From NCBI GenBank assembly GCA_964622235.1, contig CAZUNB010000026.1, forward strand, positions 1 to 15,650: 15,650 bases of DNA, in the 5' to 3' direction. Below, piece after piece: positions 1-5,799 of this stretch. Under the pieces are notes generated by a model. It had not been told where the DNA came from and made no database searches. It saw only the letters and a program-made list of their open reading frames with translations. The first letter of the stretch is position 1. Each line of letters starts with the position of its first letter. Source of the DNA: CAZUNB01 sp964622235 (GTDB lineage: Bacteria; Patescibacteriota; Saccharimonadia; Saccharimonadales; JAGPDM01). The position numbers and the translations under genes are program-made.

Positions 1-486
1 ACTAGCCAGATCGACTCACGGACTATCCTAGACCAAGGAGGTGCTGAGAAGCTACTCGGGCAAGGTGACATGCTATACAGTTCGCCAAGTATGCCGAAAC
101 CAGTTCGTTTACAAGGTGCATTTGCAAGTGACAAAGAGCTCAATATGATTACTGATCATATCAAGATGGAACGAGCCCCAGATTACAACGATGATATTAT
201 TTCGCAGCCAGTTAAATTAGGTGGTAAATCAGGCGGTATCGTGCCCGACTCCGATGCTTCCGATGATTCACTCTACAATGATGCTATTAAGGTTGTAATT
301 GAAGCCAAGAAAGCCAGCGCTAGTATGCTTCAGCGACGATTACGAGTTGGCTATGGCCGAGCAGCGCGAATGATTGAGACCATGGAAGAACAGGGAATAA
401 TTGGACCAGCTGATGGTTCAAGGCCACGTGAGGTTTTGATTAGTAATATTAAAGATATGGATAATGATGGCGAAGCAGAACTGTAA
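1..486 (+). CDS. ftsK: DNA translocase FtsK, C-terminal part (gene starts before the window)
   Basis: The frame is open from base 1, so the gene begins upstream and about 161 C-terminal residues are visible. The first residues (TSQIDSRTILDQGGAEKLLG) are the end of the FtsK/SpoIIIE RecA-like motor domain, a segment highly typical of the family. After a linker of about 45 residues with low complexity (GGKSGG, DSDASDDS), the last 70 residues form the gamma winged-helix domain, with YNDAIKVVIEAKKASASMLQRRLRVGYGRAARMIE split across its helices. In known FtsK proteins this domain reads the polar KOPS sequences that orient DNA pumping toward the terminus at the division septum. The ATG at base 70 is internal, not a start. 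The 3' end overlaps the next gene by 23 bp, so the two are probably translationally coupled. The family call is firm; KOPS recognition is inferred from the family. Confidence 0.95.
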   Translation, partial: TSQIDSRTILDQGGAEKLLGQGDMLYSSPSMPKPVRLQGAFASDKELNMITDHIKMERAPDYNDDIISQPVKLGGKSGGIVPDSDASDDSLYNDAIKVVIEAKKASASMLQRRLRVGYGRAARMIETMEEQGIIGPADGSRPREVLISNIKDMDNDGEAEL

Positions 487-1096
487 TTCTAGCCTTGAAA
501 CTGAACGTGAAAAGCTTGGTAAACGACTTGAGCAAGCACGAACTACTCAGCGCCTAAGTAAAAAAGCCTCCTCACGGCAAACACAAATAAGCACAGCTCA
601 AATTGAAAGTTTTGAATCAGGTAACTGGCAGGATGGTGTTTATAATCGAGGCTTGGTCCAGACCTATGCCCGTTATCTTGGGATAGTAGTTGAATGGCAA
701 CAGGCCAAAGAGTCTGCCACCAAAACACAAACCGAGCCATTATTGCGAAGCTTTGTGACGAGCCGCATCTCGACAATTCTTTTGATTGGTTTAATATTCT
801 GCGGGCTTTTTGGGTACGTTGGTTACCAAGTGTATCAGTTTACGAAGCCGCCCGAACTGGCGATCGAAGTTCCAAAAAATTTGAGCGCTAAGACCGATAG
901 TGACTTCACGATTGTGCGTGGTCGGACAGATGAAGATGCTGAGGTTAGTATTAATGGTATCTCAGTTGGCACTCAAGAAGATGGTAAGTTTGATAAGAGA
1001 GTCTATTTGTCAAAAGGCAAGAATGAGTTGTTGATTGAAGCGGTCAATCAGCAAGGTAAACGATCGCATGAAACCGTAATTATTATCTCCGAATAA
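464..1096 (+). CDS. RodZ-like protein: cytoplasmic HTH, one membrane helix, extracellular beta domain
   Basis: 210 aa. Residues 15-75 look like an Xre/RodZ-type helix-turn-helix, with LGKRLEQARTTQRLSKKAS followed by a block containing IESFESGNW and ending GLVQTYARYLGI. A single hydrophobic segment at about 102-125 (ISTILLIGLIFCGLFGYVGY) is the transmembrane helix. Residues 130-210 are a beta-rich outside domain with the repeat logic of bacterial Ig-like or glucodextranase-B modules (VRGRTDEDAEVSINGISVG, then KGKNELLIEAVNQQGK). The layout matches RodZ, the cytoskeletal partner of MreB in cell-shape control, though no MreB is visible here. The start ATGATG lies inside ftsK, giving a 23-bp overlap; the second ATG at 467 is equally possible. 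Its position after ftsK suggests a cell-envelope or division role. Function is inferred from architecture only. Confidence 0.8.
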   Translation: MMAKQNCNSSLETEREKLGKRLEQARTTQRLSKKASSRQTQISTAQIESFESGNWQDGVYNRGLVQTYARYLGIVVEWQQAKESATKTQTEPLLRSFVTSRISTILLIGLIFCGLFGYVGYQVYQFTKPPELAIEVPKNLSAKTDSDFTIVRGRTDEDAEVSINGISVGTQEDGKFDKRVYLSKGKNELLIEAVNQQGKRSHETVIIISE

Positions 1097-1099
1097 TTA

Positions 1100-1125
1100 A
1101 TAAAAGTATTATTTTTTACTTTTAT
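1100..1125 (+). terminator. AT-rich hairpin terminator after the RodZ-like gene
   Basis: A 9-bp perfect inverted repeat (ATAAAAGTA at 1100-1108, TACTTTTAT at 1117-1125) with an 8-nt T-rich loop starts 3 bp after the stop codon. The stem is AT-rich and the following T content is modest (ATCTTATT), so it is a weak intrinsic terminator at best. It could instead be the first hairpin of the structured region that follows. Confidence 0.4.
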
Positions 1126-1126
1126 C

Positions 1127-1435
1127 TTATTCAACTTTGTCACCAAAGTTGAATAAACTCCTGGGCTGTCAACTCGCTTGATAGTTGTCATAATTACGAA
1201 GTGATTTGACGACTTCTAACGAAATGATGGAATAGCGAAAGCTAGTCTATCATTGAGTGTTCTAGTTCATTGTTATTGAAACAATCACAAACAGAACTCT
1301 CCCACACCAATTCATAAGAATTGGTGTACCACCTTTTACTGCGTAAAAGGTGCGGGGTCAAACACTGTTCATGTCACTATTGTTGAAATATCATTCATGC
1401 TCAGGCTTTGGCTCTTTTACGCCCAGACTTTTTTT
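1127..1435 (+). ncRNA. Candidate structured RNA or structured intergenic element, copy 1
   Basis: This fills most of the 431-bp gap before the aldolase gene and has no convincing ORF. It starts with a perfect 13-bp hairpin (1127-1139 with 1144-1156, loop TCAC). A closing helix CTGGGC (1161-1166) with GCCCAG (1421-1426) then encloses several hairpins: CAACT/AGTTG (1170-1187), GAAGT/ACTTC (1198-1216), a long stem capped by a GAAA tetraloop (1223-1254), ATTGTT/AACAAT (1269-1285), and a CCC/GGGG arm that carries two 10-bp hairpins (1304-1327 and 1330-1352). Seven Ts follow the closing helix (1429-1435), as at an intrinsic terminator. Copy 2 at 5100-5292 shares the ends and part of the middle. No RNase P, tmRNA or SRP signature was seen. 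An untranscribed palindromic mobile element is the main alternative. Confidence 0.45.
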
Positions 1436-1515
1436 CAAGGCTTTTTTTATCGATACTCAAACTGCCTTAACTAGCTTACTGTTAATAGTAAGCAATTTTT
1501 TAAAGTATTTTTTGT

Positions 1516-1521
1516 TATGAT
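1516..1521 (+). promoter_or_regulatory. -10 box for a probably leaderless aldolase mRNA
   Basis: TATGAT ends only 6 bp before the ATG at 1528, which puts the expected transcription start on or next to the start codon. No Shine-Dalgarno-like sequence precedes the ATG. A -35 box at normal spacing is poor (CAATTT at 1493-1498), so the call rests on the -10 box and the missing ribosome-binding site. Confidence 0.45.
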
Positions 1522-1527
1522 TAATGT

Positions 1528-2562
1528 ATGAAATATAGTTTTTATGATGATTATTCGGAAGGCGTACACCCAGAGATTCTTAAATATATCAGTGAGAATA
1601 ACCTCGATTCACAGCTTACCTATGGTCGAGATGAATATTCAAAGTTAGCAGCAGAACGAGTTAAAAAAGAATTTGATGTTTCTAGTGCGGATATACATTT
1701 TCTTCCTACAGGCACAGTTTGTAACGTGGTCGCGCTGAAGTCCATGCTTCGTCCTATTGAGGGTGTAATATCTCCTTCGAGTGGCCATATCAACACTCAC
1801 GAAACGGGGGCCCTCGAAGCCCATGGCCATAAAATTATTTGGGTTGATACTCATGATGGTAAGCTTACGCCAGCATTGATTGATAAAGCTTTATCATCGT
1901 ACGAAGATGAGCACACGGTAATCCCAAAGGTTGTTTACCTTACACAGGTTACAGAACTCGGTACGGTCTACACAAACGAAGAACTAAGAACCGTTATCAA
2001 CTATGCTAGAGCAAAAGGGCTTTATACCTTCCTAGATGGTGCACGTCTGGCTATGGCGGTAGCGAGTGAAGCAGCAGACATGTCAACACGTGATATTGGT
2101 AGCTTCGGTTTAGATATATTTTCTATTGGCGGCACAAAGAATGGAGGAATGTTTGGAGAGGCATTAGTTATTCAGAATGAGACGTTTAAAAAAGACTTTA
2201 GGTATTTTATAAAACAACGTGGCGGCATGGTAGCCAAAGGGCGTTTTATCGGCCAACAGTTTGCTAGATTTTTTGATGATGATAGATTGTGGCTAAATCT
2301 TGCAGTCCACGCTAATGAAATGGCTAAGCTGCTCTATCAAGGTATGAAGGAGGTAGGTGTGGAGTTCGATCTAGCAGCAGATGCAAACCAAGTCTTCCCA
2401 ATTCTAGATAATGAAGTTTATGAAAAGTTGGGTCGAAACTATGGCTTTTATCCATGGAGTGAGATGGGTAGCGATAAAACTAAGGTGCGTTTTGTGTGTT
2501 CTTGGTCTACTACAAGAGAACAAGTTGAGTCTTTAATCACCGACACGAAAGCATTATTGTAA
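1528..2562 (+). CDS. Low-specificity threonine aldolase / beta-eliminating lyase (PLP enzyme)
   Basis: 344 aa, a full-length fold-type I PLP enzyme of the threonine aldolase/beta-eliminating lyase family. Family members cleave L-threonine or L-allo-threonine to glycine and acetaldehyde. Visible landmarks are TYGRDEYSKLA near the N terminus, the phosphate-binding TGTVCNVVAL (61-70), H87 in SSGHINTHE as the likely PLP-stacking histidine, DGARLAMA (170-177) with the PLP-pyridine aspartate D170 and R173, and FSIGGTKNGG, where K204 is the Schiff-base lysine. Comparable enzymes usually have S-x-S-K-x-G around the lysine, so GGTKNGG is a mild variant and the substrate could differ. The gene stands alone, with structured non-coding DNA on its 5' side and the rpsF promoter downstream. 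In an organism expected to have few biosynthetic pathways it may be a scavenging route to glycine for one-carbon units; that is inference. Confidence 0.88.
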   Translation: MKYSFYDDYSEGVHPEILKYISENNLDSQLTYGRDEYSKLAAERVKKEFDVSSADIHFLPTGTVCNVVALKSMLRPIEGVISPSSGHINTHETGALEAHGHKIIWVDTHDGKLTPALIDKALSSYEDEHTVIPKVVYLTQVTELGTVYTNEELRTVINYARAKGLYTFLDGARLAMAVASEAADMSTRDIGSFGLDIFSIGGTKNGGMFGEALVIQNETFKKDFRYFIKQRGGMVAKGRFIGQQFARFFDDDRLWLNLAVHANEMAKLLYQGMKEVGVEFDLAADANQVFPILDNEVYEKLGRNYGFYPWSEMGSDKTKVRFVCSWSTTREQVESLITDTKALL

Positions 2563-2618
2563 ATTTTTAGTGCTAGATCATATCTACCTGTAAAAAACTT
2601 TAGCAGGGGATTACTTCT

Positions 2619-2647
2619 TTGACTTGAAAGAAGAATTACAATATAAT
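2619..2647 (+). promoter_or_regulatory. Strong sigma-70-type promoter of the rpsF operon
   Basis: TTGACT (2619-2624), a 17-bp spacer and TATAAT (2642-2647) differ from the consensus by one base. The predicted transcription start is near 2654, giving a leader of about 55 nt before rpsF. Confidence 0.8.
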
Positions 2648-2660
2648 TGCAAGTATTATT

Positions 2661-2688
2661 AGCCCTGTCTCAAGCTCGACTTGAGGCT
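2661..2688 (+). promoter_or_regulatory. rpsF leader hairpin with 5-nt bulge, possible S6:S18 autoregulatory site
   Basis: The leader folds as AGC (2661-2663) with GCT (2686-2688), a one-sided bulge CCTGT (2664-2668), a 6-bp upper stem CTCAAG/CTTGAG (2669-2674 with 2680-2685) and the loop CTCGA. In many bacteria an rpsF leader stem with a C-rich asymmetric bulge binds the S6:S18 complex and shuts down the operon. The layout agrees, but the described CCG triplet is here CCT, so the match is partial. Confidence 0.4.
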
Positions 2689-2708
2689 TAACAACCAAAG
2701 GGAGAAGT

Positions 2709-3077
2709 ATGAAACGCTACGAAATTGTTGTGCTACTGCATCCAGATCTTGAGATTGATCTAGATAAGCCACAGAAAAAAATAGAAAAAATCATCAAAGA
2801 TGTCGGTGGCAAAATTGAAGTAACTGATAATTGGGGCAAGCGACGTTTAGCTTATCCGATTACCGGACTTGATTATGCTGTCTACATCTATTACGAAGTA
2901 GAAATTGAAAATGATAAGGTAGCGGAAGTTGACGCAACCTTTAACATCACAAACGAAATTTTACGTCATATGATTACCGTGCACATTGATCGCTCTGCTG
3001 AGGATGCTGAAGCTGAAGAGCGTGCTCGAAAAGCCAAAGCATACAGCGAGAAAAACAAAGATAAAGAGGAGGAATAG
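2709..3077 (+). CDS. rpsF: 30S ribosomal protein S6
   Basis: 122 aa. It starts MKRYEIVVLLHPDLE and has the S6 landmarks WGKRRLAYPI (about 42-51) and a YIYYEVEIE strand, followed by LRHMITVHID. S6 pairs with S18 on the platform of the small subunit. After about residue 95 the chain becomes a charged helical tail (EDAEAEERARKAKAYSEKNKDKEEE), a common S6 extension. A good Shine-Dalgarno (GGGAG) lies 5 bp before the ATG. The codons of the tail (gag gag gaa) also serve as the ribosome-binding site of ssb, whose ATG follows directly after the rpsF TAG. It is the first gene of a five-gene operon. Confidence 0.97.
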   Translation: MKRYEIVVLLHPDLEIDLDKPQKKIEKIIKDVGGKIEVTDNWGKRRLAYPITGLDYAVYIYYEVEIENDKVAEVDATFNITNEILRHMITVHIDRSAEDAEAEERARKAKAYSEKNKDKEEE

Positions 3078-3548
3078 ATGGCAAAGGGTTTTAACCAAGT
3101 CACTATAATGGGTAATCTGACAAAGGACCCAGAAACACGCTCAACCCCATCAGGGCAGAGTGTTACTAACTTAAGCATAGCAGTTAACCGATCGTGGACT
3201 GGTAAAGATGGTCAGGTGCAAGATAGTGTCGATTACTTTGATTGCGTCGCTTGGAGCAAAGCAGGTGAGATTATCGCTCAGTACACTCAAAAGGGCAGCA
3301 AGCTCTTACTGTCAGGTCGTCTTCAAACCAGGAACTGGGAAGACAAAAACGGCTCAAAGCATAAATCAGTTGAGATCGTTGTCACCGACTTTAACTTTAT
3401 GGACCCAGCTGGTGGTGGCAATCGTGGCGGTTCTTCACCATCTAGCAGTAGTAATAATGCTGGCGCTCAACAAGCGCCTTCCAACGAAACTCCAACCGAT
3501 GACATCGACGCTGATAAACCCGTTGATCTCTCAGAAATCCCATTTTAA
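3078..3548 (+). CDS. ssb: Single-stranded DNA-binding protein
   Basis: 156 aa. Residues 1-110 form an OB fold typical of bacterial SSB: FNQVTIMGNLTKDPETRST, then VDYFDCVAWSKAGE and GSKLLLSGRLQTRNWEDKNG. It coats single-stranded DNA during replication and repair as a tetramer. A Gly/Ser/Asn/Pro-rich flexible linker (112-140) leads to an acidic tip ending DLSEIPF, the conserved protein-interaction tail. Its position between rpsF and rpsR is the classic bacterial arrangement. The start directly abuts the rpsF stop, and GAGGAGG inside the rpsF tail is a near-perfect Shine-Dalgarno. Nothing is missing. Confidence 0.97.
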   Translation: MAKGFNQVTIMGNLTKDPETRSTPSGQSVTNLSIAVNRSWTGKDGQVQDSVDYFDCVAWSKAGEIIAQYTQKGSKLLLSGRLQTRNWEDKNGSKHKSVEIVVTDFNFMDPAGGGNRGGSSPSSSSNNAGAQQAPSNETPTDDIDADKPVDLSEIPF

Positions 3549-3582
3549 CTAGTAGCCAATAAAAAAGTATAAGGAATAAAAC

Positions 3583-3771
3583 ATGCGTCAAAGAAATGAA
3601 ATAAAGTATTTTGATTATAAAGACTTTAAAAGTCTACAAAAGTTCGTCAATCCATATGGTCAGATTGAATCACGTAAAAAAACAGGCTTGAGTGCCAAAC
3701 AGCAGCGTGAACTAACTGTTGCTATCAAGCGCGCACGACATCTTGCGCTGCTACCATTCGTAGCGAGATAG
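3583..3771 (+). CDS. rpsR: 30S ribosomal protein S18
   Basis: 62 aa, shorter than the usual 70-80. The N-terminal extension is almost absent, but the conserved core is intact: IKYFDYKDFKSLQKFVNPYG, then the RKKTGLSAKQQRELTVAIKR block and RARHLALLPFV. S18 binds beside S6 on the 30S platform. A clear AAGGAA ribosome-binding site lies 8 bp before the ATG. There is a 34-bp gap after ssb and 6 bp before efp, so all lie in the same operon. Trimmed ribosomal proteins are in keeping with a reduced Patescibacteria genome. Confidence 0.95.
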   Translation: MRQRNEIKYFDYKDFKSLQKFVNPYGQIESRKKTGLSAKQQRELTVAIKRARHLALLPFVAR

Positions 3772-3777
3772 TCTGCC

Positions 3778-4338
3778 ATGCTCGGCGTAACAGATCTTAA
3801 GAAAGATACATTAGTACAGCTTAATGGTGTGCCGTACCGCGTAACTGATTATGCTCAAAAACAAATGGGTCGCGGTGGTTCGATTGTTAACGTCAAGTTA
3901 AAAAATTTGCTCGATGGTTCGGTTATCCCAAAGACTTTTAAAGGCAATGAAAAAGTCGATAGCGCCGAGGTTACAAATGAGAATGTTCAGTTTTTGTATA
4001 AAGAAGGTATTGAGTACTTTTTTATGAATCAGTCGAACTATGAACAGTTTTCGGTTGATGGTGATTTGATTGGCTCAGCAGCTGATTTAATGACCGACGG
4101 CATTGAGGTGACTGCGAAATATTTTGAAAGCAGAGTCATAGCAGTTGAGCTACCGATAAAAATTTCACTCAAAGTTCTTGAGACCCCAGAGGTAACTAAA
4201 GGCGACACTCAAAGTACTGTTCAAAAAGAAGCTACGCTTGAAACTGGTGCGGTTGTACAAGTACCAATCTTTATCAAACCAGGCGATTCAGTTGTGGTTG
4301 ATACGCGTAACAGCAGCTACGTCGAACGAGCCAAGTAG
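3778..4338 (+). CDS. efp: Translation elongation factor P
   Basis: 186 aa, the usual length. It has the KOW-like domain I (LKKDTLVQLNGVPYRVTDY) and then two OB domains, ending VVDTRNSSYVERAK (E. coli-type EF-P ends similarly). EF-P rescues ribosomes stalled at polyproline. The domain I loop that reaches the peptidyl-transferase centre reads QKQMGRGGSIV. Aligned back from the conserved VK that follows, the residue at the E. coli Lys34 site is Arg32, not lysine. That excludes EpmA-type beta-lysylation; some bacteria rhamnosylate an arginine here with EarP, but no such enzyme is visible. The ribosome-binding site is weak (GCGAGA). The gene sits between rpsR and tlyA with 6- and 5-bp gaps, so coupled translation is likely. 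Confidence 0.95.
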   Translation: MLGVTDLKKDTLVQLNGVPYRVTDYAQKQMGRGGSIVNVKLKNLLDGSVIPKTFKGNEKVDSAEVTNENVQFLYKEGIEYFFMNQSNYEQFSVDGDLIGSAADLMTDGIEVTAKYFESRVIAVELPIKISLKVLETPEVTKGDTQSTVQKEATLETGAVVQVPIFIKPGDSVVVDTRNSSYVERAK

Positions 4339-4343
4339 TAACT

Positions 4344-5081
4344 ATGTCTCAAAAAATCAGACTTGATAAACTTTTGTACGAAGTCAAAGGTTTGAAAAGT
4401 CGCTCAGCTGCCACGGCCATGATTATGGCGGGTCGCGTCAGTGTCGATGGTAAGAAGGTTGATAAGGCCGGTTTTTATGTGAAGCCCGATGCAGAGCTAC
4501 AGATAAAAGCCGGACCACGATATGTCTCGAGGGCTGGAGGCAAACTCGCTTCGGTTGCAGATGAATTTCATATGAACTTCAAAGATAAAATTGTACTCGA
4601 TGTTGGTTCATCGACCGGAGGATTTACAGATTACGCACTGCAGAATGGCGCGATTAAAGTCTACGCAGTTGATGTTGGTACAAATCAACTTGAGTGGAAG
4701 CTCCGCCAGGATCCTCGAGTAGTAGTTCTTGAGAAGACAGATATTCGTGATGTCCAAGGACTGGTAGATATTCCGCAAATAGTCGTTATTGATGTTTCAT
4801 TTATCTCACTTCGTTTAGTACTGCCGTCAATCGCGCAGTTAATCGACAGTAAAACTGAAGTTTTACCAATGGTGAAGCCGCAATTTGAAGCTGATTATAA
4901 AACAGCCAGCATGCATAAAGGTGTGATTAAGAACAATACGATTCGTCGCGGAATTTTAAAAGATATGGAGCTTTGGATGCAGGCGAATGGTTGGGTAATT
5001 TCTGCTAAAGCTGATTCAACCGTTCATGGTGCCAAAGGCAATATAGAGCGGTTTTATAAGCTTAATCTAGCCAAGAAATAG
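4344..5081 (+). CDS. tlyA: TlyA-family rRNA 2'-O-methyltransferase (S4 domain plus FtsJ-like fold)
   Basis: 245 aa. Residues 1-60 are an S4 RNA-binding domain (IRLDKLLYEVKGLKSRSAAT, then AGRVSVDGKKVDKAG). Residues 60-245 are a Rossmann methyltransferase with the SAM motif DVGSSTGGFTDYAL (86-99), then DVGTNQLEWKL, IDVSFISL (149-156), MVKPQFE (176-182) and KGNIERF. K67, D150, K178 and E235 are plausible members of the FtsJ-type K-D-K-E catalytic set. TlyA proteins methylate ribose on 16S and/or 23S rRNA; the older label hemolysin is usually misleading. It is the last gene of the rpsF operon. No good Shine-Dalgarno is seen, so translation probably depends on coupling to efp. The exact target nucleotide cannot be read from sequence. 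Confidence 0.93.
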   Translation: MSQKIRLDKLLYEVKGLKSRSAATAMIMAGRVSVDGKKVDKAGFYVKPDAELQIKAGPRYVSRAGGKLASVADEFHMNFKDKIVLDVGSSTGGFTDYALQNGAIKVYAVDVGTNQLEWKLRQDPRVVVLEKTDIRDVQGLVDIPQIVVIDVSFISLRLVLPSIAQLIDSKTEVLPMVKPQFEADYKTASMHKGVIKNNTIRRGILKDMELWMQANGWVISAKADSTVHGAKGNIERFYKLNLAKK

Positions 5082-5099
5082 TTTTAATTCTTATCCATC

Positions 5100-5292
5100 T
5101 ACTTTTGCTGCCAAAAGTAACAAAACCACTGGGTTTGTATCAATATCTTGAGACAGCCATTGTTATGGTTCAACAACAGATCAAAACAGACCCCCGTTAG
5201 TCGCCCACTCACTATGTTTGGGGTAGTGTTTCGATAGAGTGTTGCTTAAAATAACAGCGCCTATCTCAGGAATTGCTCTTTTATGCCCAGAC
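5100..5292 (+). ncRNA. Candidate structured RNA or structured intergenic element, copy 2
   Basis: Same plan as the element at 1127-1435 but shorter. It has an 8-bp hairpin (5100-5107 with 5112-5119, loop CTGC), a closing helix CTGGGT (5129-5134) with GCCCAG (5285-5290), an inner hairpin TTGTT/AACAA (5160-5176) and an ACCCC/GGGGT arm (5190-5194 with 5220-5224). The sequence is also shared: CATTGTTAT, AAACAGA, and the 3' block CTCAGG-TTG-CTCTTTTAYGCCCAGAC (5265-5292, against 1400-1428). In the closing helix GC has become GU, keeping the pairing. No T run follows the 3' end, so it lacks the terminator-like end of copy 1. Both an RNA family and a palindromic mobile repeat remain possible. Confidence 0.42.
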
Positions 5293-5343
5293 CTAAACAT
5301 CAGAAATAGTTCTCGGTCAAAGTCGAGCATCCGCCAAAACCGA

Positions 5344-5442
5344 GAAATAACTCATCTTAATATCCTTGCGTGATGAAGACAGTCTTTAGACCGACAAGAA
5401 AGGGAGTTCTGAAGAACCAAAAAAAATGAGATGAGTTATTTC
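5344..5442. repeat. 99-bp unit bounded by perfect 14-bp inverted repeats
   Basis: GAAATAACTCATCT (5344-5357) is the exact reverse complement of 5429-5442, with 71 nt between. The interior has smaller stems (CTTG/CAAG at 5365-5398 and GTTC/GAAC at 5406-5417) and an A-run of 9 before the right arm. A separate 8-bp stem (5310-5317 with 5339-5346) overlaps the left arm by 3 nt, so the two folds compete. The unit could be a small MITE-like element or a transcribed multi-branch RNA. No obvious target-site duplication flanks it. Confidence 0.6.
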
Positions 5443-5477
5443 ATGGTGTCTTGAAGGCAGTGAGAGAGTTTTGTATT

Positions 5478-5548
5478 ACTTTGCTGGTGCAAAGTGGTCA
5501 GTTAAAGGATAAATACAATATAGAGAGTCGTCACCTCAGCATTGCTCT
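5478..5548 (+). repeat. Possible degenerate third copy of the intergenic structured element
   Basis: A hairpin ACTTTGC-TGGT-GCAAAGT (5478-5495) resembles the opening hairpins of the other two copies. CTCAGCATTGCTCT (5535-5548) matches their CTCAGG-TTG-CTCT block. The CTGGG/CCCAG closing helix is absent, so this is a decayed or chance copy. Confidence 0.3.
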
Positions 5549-5799
5549 CAGAGTTGAAGTTAATTTTTTATAGTGGGTTAAATTTAACAGATGTAGATAC
5601 ACATATTATAGTTTTTCACCCACCAATTTTTAGTGTAATAATACATATATGATATATGTAGTGCGATGGAACCTTCAAAATGCATGTGGATAAAATCAAT
5701 CAAAATGGTGCATAAAATTCGTAATCTTGGTTACGCTGGCATCTCATTTGTCAGTTATTTCCGGTAAGAGTCTTTCACGACAAGCAGATATGCGAAAAG
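5549..5799. other. Remaining tlyA-ychF intergenic DNA with a 19-bp palindrome
   Basis: No coding signal was found on either strand. The stretch holds a perfect palindrome TACATATAT-G-ATATATGTA (5642-5660), a distant GTGGGT/ACCCAC pair (5573-5578 with 5618-5623) and a small hairpin CGTAA/TTACG (5720-5735). That hairpin, with a short T-rich tail on the minus strand, might be a weak terminator for ychF. No function is assigned. Confidence 0.4.

Noticed and set aside
70..486. A 138-aa gene starting at the ATG at 70.
   Set aside because: The same frame is open back to base 1 and encodes typical FtsK sequence, so this ATG is internal.
1127..1435. Could the structured region be RNase P RNA, tmRNA or SRP RNA?
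   Set aside because: None of the conserved blocks (such as GAGGAAAGUCC for RNase P, or a tRNA-like 3' end for tmRNA) is present, and a shorter copy exists, which is unlikely for these single-copy RNAs.
5720..5735. Hairpin CGTAA/TTACG as the ychF terminator.
   Set aside because: The stem is only 5 bp and the T tract on the minus strand is broken (AATTTTA). Noted but not called.
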